Below are positions 61,945 to 64,000 of a DNA stretch of 64,000 nucleotides, piece by piece; the first letter of the stretch is position 1, and each line of letters begins with the position of its first letter. A model generated the notes under the pieces. That model ran no database searches. It was not told the origin of the DNA and saw nothing but the letters and a program-made list of their open reading frames with translations. Made by a program: the position numbers and the translations under genes. Source of the DNA: an uncultured Alphaproteobacteria bacterium (lineage in GTDB: Bacteria > Pseudomonadota > Alphaproteobacteria > RF32 > CAG-239); the NCBI GenBank assembly GCA_944393175.1, contig CALXZH010000003.1, positions 62,001 to 126,000 on the forward strand. The letters are read 5' to 3'.

Positions 61945-63480
61945 ATGCTGAAAAAATTTGCTTCCGTTAGAAAGATTTTGACACTCGGCTTGGTTCTTTC
62001 CATTATCTTTGCCGCTTATAGTATCTATTACAAAATAACTTACTGGGGATTTAGTTTTTGGCCGAAACAGACTACCAAAATTTGGACTATTGAAGCGCAT
62101 GTGTCTTTTACGCCTAATGGAGACCCTATTAAGGTATCCCTCGCCTCCCCTTATGCCAGCGATGATTTCAAAATTTTAGATGAAGATATTGTTGCTCCTA
62201 ATTATAAGGTCAAAAAAGATGATAAAAACAAACGTATCATTTTAACATCTGACAGTATTGAAGAAGAACAAAATATTTATTATCGAATTTTATTGTTTGA
62301 TAATGAAGACGCTAAGGGAAAAATTGCAGCTCCAGTTCCTCCTGCTCCCAAAAAACCAATTATGGATGAACAAATGGCCGCAACCGCTGCAAAACTGCTA
62401 AAGCTGGCTGATACCATGCAAGGTGATGAGGTGCAAAAAGTTATTCGTTTGCTTAATCAGACACCGCCAGATTCAACAGTTGTGGCTTTTTTACCGATGA
62501 AAAAGACGCAAAAAGAACTCAGTCTTGCCATTAGCCGTTTGCTTTCTCTCAAAGGAATTCCTAATCGTACGGCGCGCGGCATTAAATTAGAAGAAGACAA
62601 AACTTCGTTTTCGGCCGATTTGATGATGGAGGCTTATATTGACGGCGTTTGGAAACTCTATGATATTAAAACCGCAAAAAAAGGAAAACCTGAAAACTTC
62701 GTTCTTTTTCAAAGAGGCGGAAACTCTTTAATCGACGTTGAAGGCGGAAACGACTCTTCCATTAAGTTTTCGGTGATGAAATCAATTACCTCTTCCCTTA
62801 ATCTGGCAGGAAAGAGAGCCAAACTGGCTAACCAAGAAGACAACTTTAATCTTTCGGTCTTTAGTCTGCCTTTATATGAGCAAAATACCATTAAATGGCT
62901 CACAATATTCCCCTTGGCTATTTTGGTGATTGTGCTTATTCGTAACGTGATTGGTATTACCACCATGGGAACATTTACCCCGATGTTGATTGCATTAGCT
63001 TTGGTCAAAACCGGCTTAATTCCCGGACTTATTTGCTTTAGTATCATCTTGTCTATAGGTTTGGGTTTGCGCGCTTTACTCTCGAAGCTTAATCTTTTGT
63101 TGGTTCCGAGAATTTCGGCCGTGGTTATCTTTGTGATTCTTATGATGCAGGTGATGACGGTGTTAGGCTATCGTTTTAGCGTAGACATTGGTTTATCTGC
63201 GGTGTTCTTCCCCATCATTATTATGGCGTGGATTATTGAGCGCGCTTCTATTACCTGGGAAGAGGAAGGCCCTGCCAATGCGTGGCGCGAAGTAATATAT
63301 AGTGTAATTGCCGCCGTTTTGGTTTATGCTATTGTGAACAACGAAGTTACGCGCCATATTATGTTTGTCTTCAATGAGTTGAACTTGGTTATTCTCTTTA
63401 TTGTGATGTTATTTGGAACATACACCGGCTATCGTCTGACTGAGTTAAAACGTTTTGCTCCTTTGGTTCGGGACAACTAA
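61945..63480 (+). CDS. Inactive transglutaminase fused to a seven-helix membrane domain
   Basis: The 511-residue protein has an N-terminal membrane helix, a periplasmic domain (residues about 40-300) with ISRLLSLKGIPNRTARGI but without a visible Cys-His-Asp triad, and about seven helices at the C-terminus (TIKWLTIFPLAILVIVLI, TMGTFTPMLIALALVKTG). This matches the PF14400/PF14402 pair. It lies between the retropepsin and ATP-grasp genes and ends one base before the latter, which suggests a working unit. Confidence 0.88.
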   Translation: MLKKFASVRKILTLGLVLSIIFAAYSIYYKITYWGFSFWPKQTTKIWTIEAHVSFTPNGDPIKVSLASPYASDDFKILDEDIVAPNYKVKKDDKNKRIILTSDSIEEEQNIYYRILLFDNEDAKGKIAAPVPPAPKKPIMDEQMAATAAKLLKLADTMQGDEVQKVIRLLNQTPPDSTVVAFLPMKKTQKELSLAISRLLSLKGIPNRTARGIKLEEDKTSFSADLMMEAYIDGVWKLYDIKTAKKGKPENFVLFQRGGNSLIDVEGGNDSSIKFSVMKSITSSLNLAGKRAKLANQEDNFNLSVFSLPLYEQNTIKWLTIFPLAILVIVLIRNVIGITTMGTFTPMLIALALVKTGLIPGLICFSIILSIGLGLRALLSKLNLLLVPRISAVVIFVILMMQVMTVLGYRFSVDIGLSAVFFPIIIMAWIIERASITWEEEGPANAWREVIYSVIAAVLVYAIVNNEVTRHIMFVFNELNLVILFIVMLFGTYTGYRLTELKRFAPLVRDN

Positions 63481-63481
63481 G

Positions 63482-64000
63482 ATGTTTCATTGGTTCGGAA
63501 AACTGTTTGCCAATTATGCCAGCCCGAAAGAACTGCGTGAGGCCGGTATTTTGGGTATGAATCGTCGTAACTTTAACGTTATTTCAAAATATAATAAGCG
63601 GCGGCTCTATCCTTTGGTTGATGACAAAGTGCAAACTAAGATTTTGGCAAACAAAATAGGTATTAACACACCGGGGCTTATCGGCGTGATTGAATACCAA
63701 CACGAGGTCAAAAATATTCTGGAGATTGTTAAAGGCTACAAAGAATTTGTGGTTAAGCCTGCTCATGGCAGCGGCGGTAAAGGCGTGTTGGTGATTAAAG
63801 ATTATGATAATGACATTTTTACCACCACCTCAAACAAAAAACTGACCTATAACGAGCTCTATCAACATATTTCCAACGTATTGAGCGGCTTATACAGCTT
63901 GGGCGGAAAGTATGATGTTGCCGTGATTGAGGAGTTGGTGCACTTTTCCAATATTTTTCAAGATTACAGCTACCAAGGAATTCCTGATGTGCGTGTTATT
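63482..64000 (+). CDS. Alpha-L-glutamate ligase-like ATP-grasp protein, cut by window end
   Basis: The first 173 residues are visible: GILGMNRRNFNVISKYN, then EFVVKPAHGSGGKGVLVI, where the lysine and the glycine-rich loop bind ATP. This fits RimK-like ATP-grasp ligases that pair with the preceding 7TM protein. The 3' end is outside the window. It may ligate amino acids to a peptide. Confidence 0.88.
   Translation, partial: MFHWFGKLFANYASPKELREAGILGMNRRNFNVISKYNKRRLYPLVDDKVQTKILANKIGINTPGLIGVIEYQHEVKNILEIVKGYKEFVVKPAHGSGGKGVLVIKDYDNDIFTTTSNKKLTYNELYQHISNVLSGLYSLGGKYDVAVIEELVHFSNIFQDYSYQGIPDVRVI

Overview
The window looks like a chromosomal segment of an AT-rich alphaproteobacterium with a fermentative, probably host-associated, life. 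Support comes from gene order: yceD-rpmF-plsX-fabH-ihfA-merR, the mfd/recG pair, hflK-hflC-deg, and DUF502-recJ. A cut-off bifunctional AdhE and an iron-type superoxide dismutase suggest micro-aerobic or anaerobic growth. No phage, insertion sequence, rRNA or CRISPR array is visible. These points are inferred from protein motifs and synteny; no database search was run.

Layout. 1-2091 is the 3' part of adhE. 2159-15311 is mostly a surface-polysaccharide region: glycosyltransferases (RgpF-like, GT-D, a DUF4422-GT8 fusion, two GT-A enzymes), an acyltransferase, and a nucleotide-sugar operon (UDP-xylose synthase, ugd, galE, glf) that supplies UDP-glucuronate, UDP-xylose, UDP-galactose and UDP-galactofuranose. 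Two intergenic stretches here hold candidate small RNAs. 15394-18153 has a membrane protein, tRNA-Pro(GGG), a BioG-like esterase and an S41 peptidase. 18222-25013 is the fatty acid/phospholipid and housekeeping block plus bamE and recJ. 25032-29499 encodes envelope proteins, including a large cysteine-rich secreted protein. 29570-36939 is DNA repair (mfd, recG) and an Fe-S carrier. 37048-41459 is an envelope quality-control operon (hflK, hflC, Deg protease) followed by holC and a VanX-like dipeptidase. 41575-51021 is mixed: a sugar transferase, a deaminase, a CorC-type protein, an ArsR/permease/thioredoxin cassette, a secreted transthyretin-like protein, a nitroreductase and tag. 51025-54520 is a heterodimer-like ABC exporter pair. 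54644-59831 is mainly small unknown genes around tRNA-Glu(CUC), with a 590-base palindrome-rich intergenic region. 59988-64000 has an OprB-like porin and a retropepsin / inactive transglutaminase-7TM / ATP-grasp cassette cut by the window end.

The most unusual signals are in the non-coding DNA. At 12057-12493 two divergent consensus promoters appear to drive a structured RNA of about 245 nt (minus strand) and an RNA of about 75 nt (plus strand). The small RNA's first bases are a perfect 17-nt complement of the 3' part of the large one, just upstream of the nucleotide-sugar operon. At 57364-57657 a structured unit with GNRA-capped hairpins and a terminator is tandemly duplicated downstream of tRNA-Glu. 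The tRNA's own 3' half is mirrored in an inverted repeat of about 45 bp. An arsR-linked permease gene carries a one-base frameshift in a T8 run.
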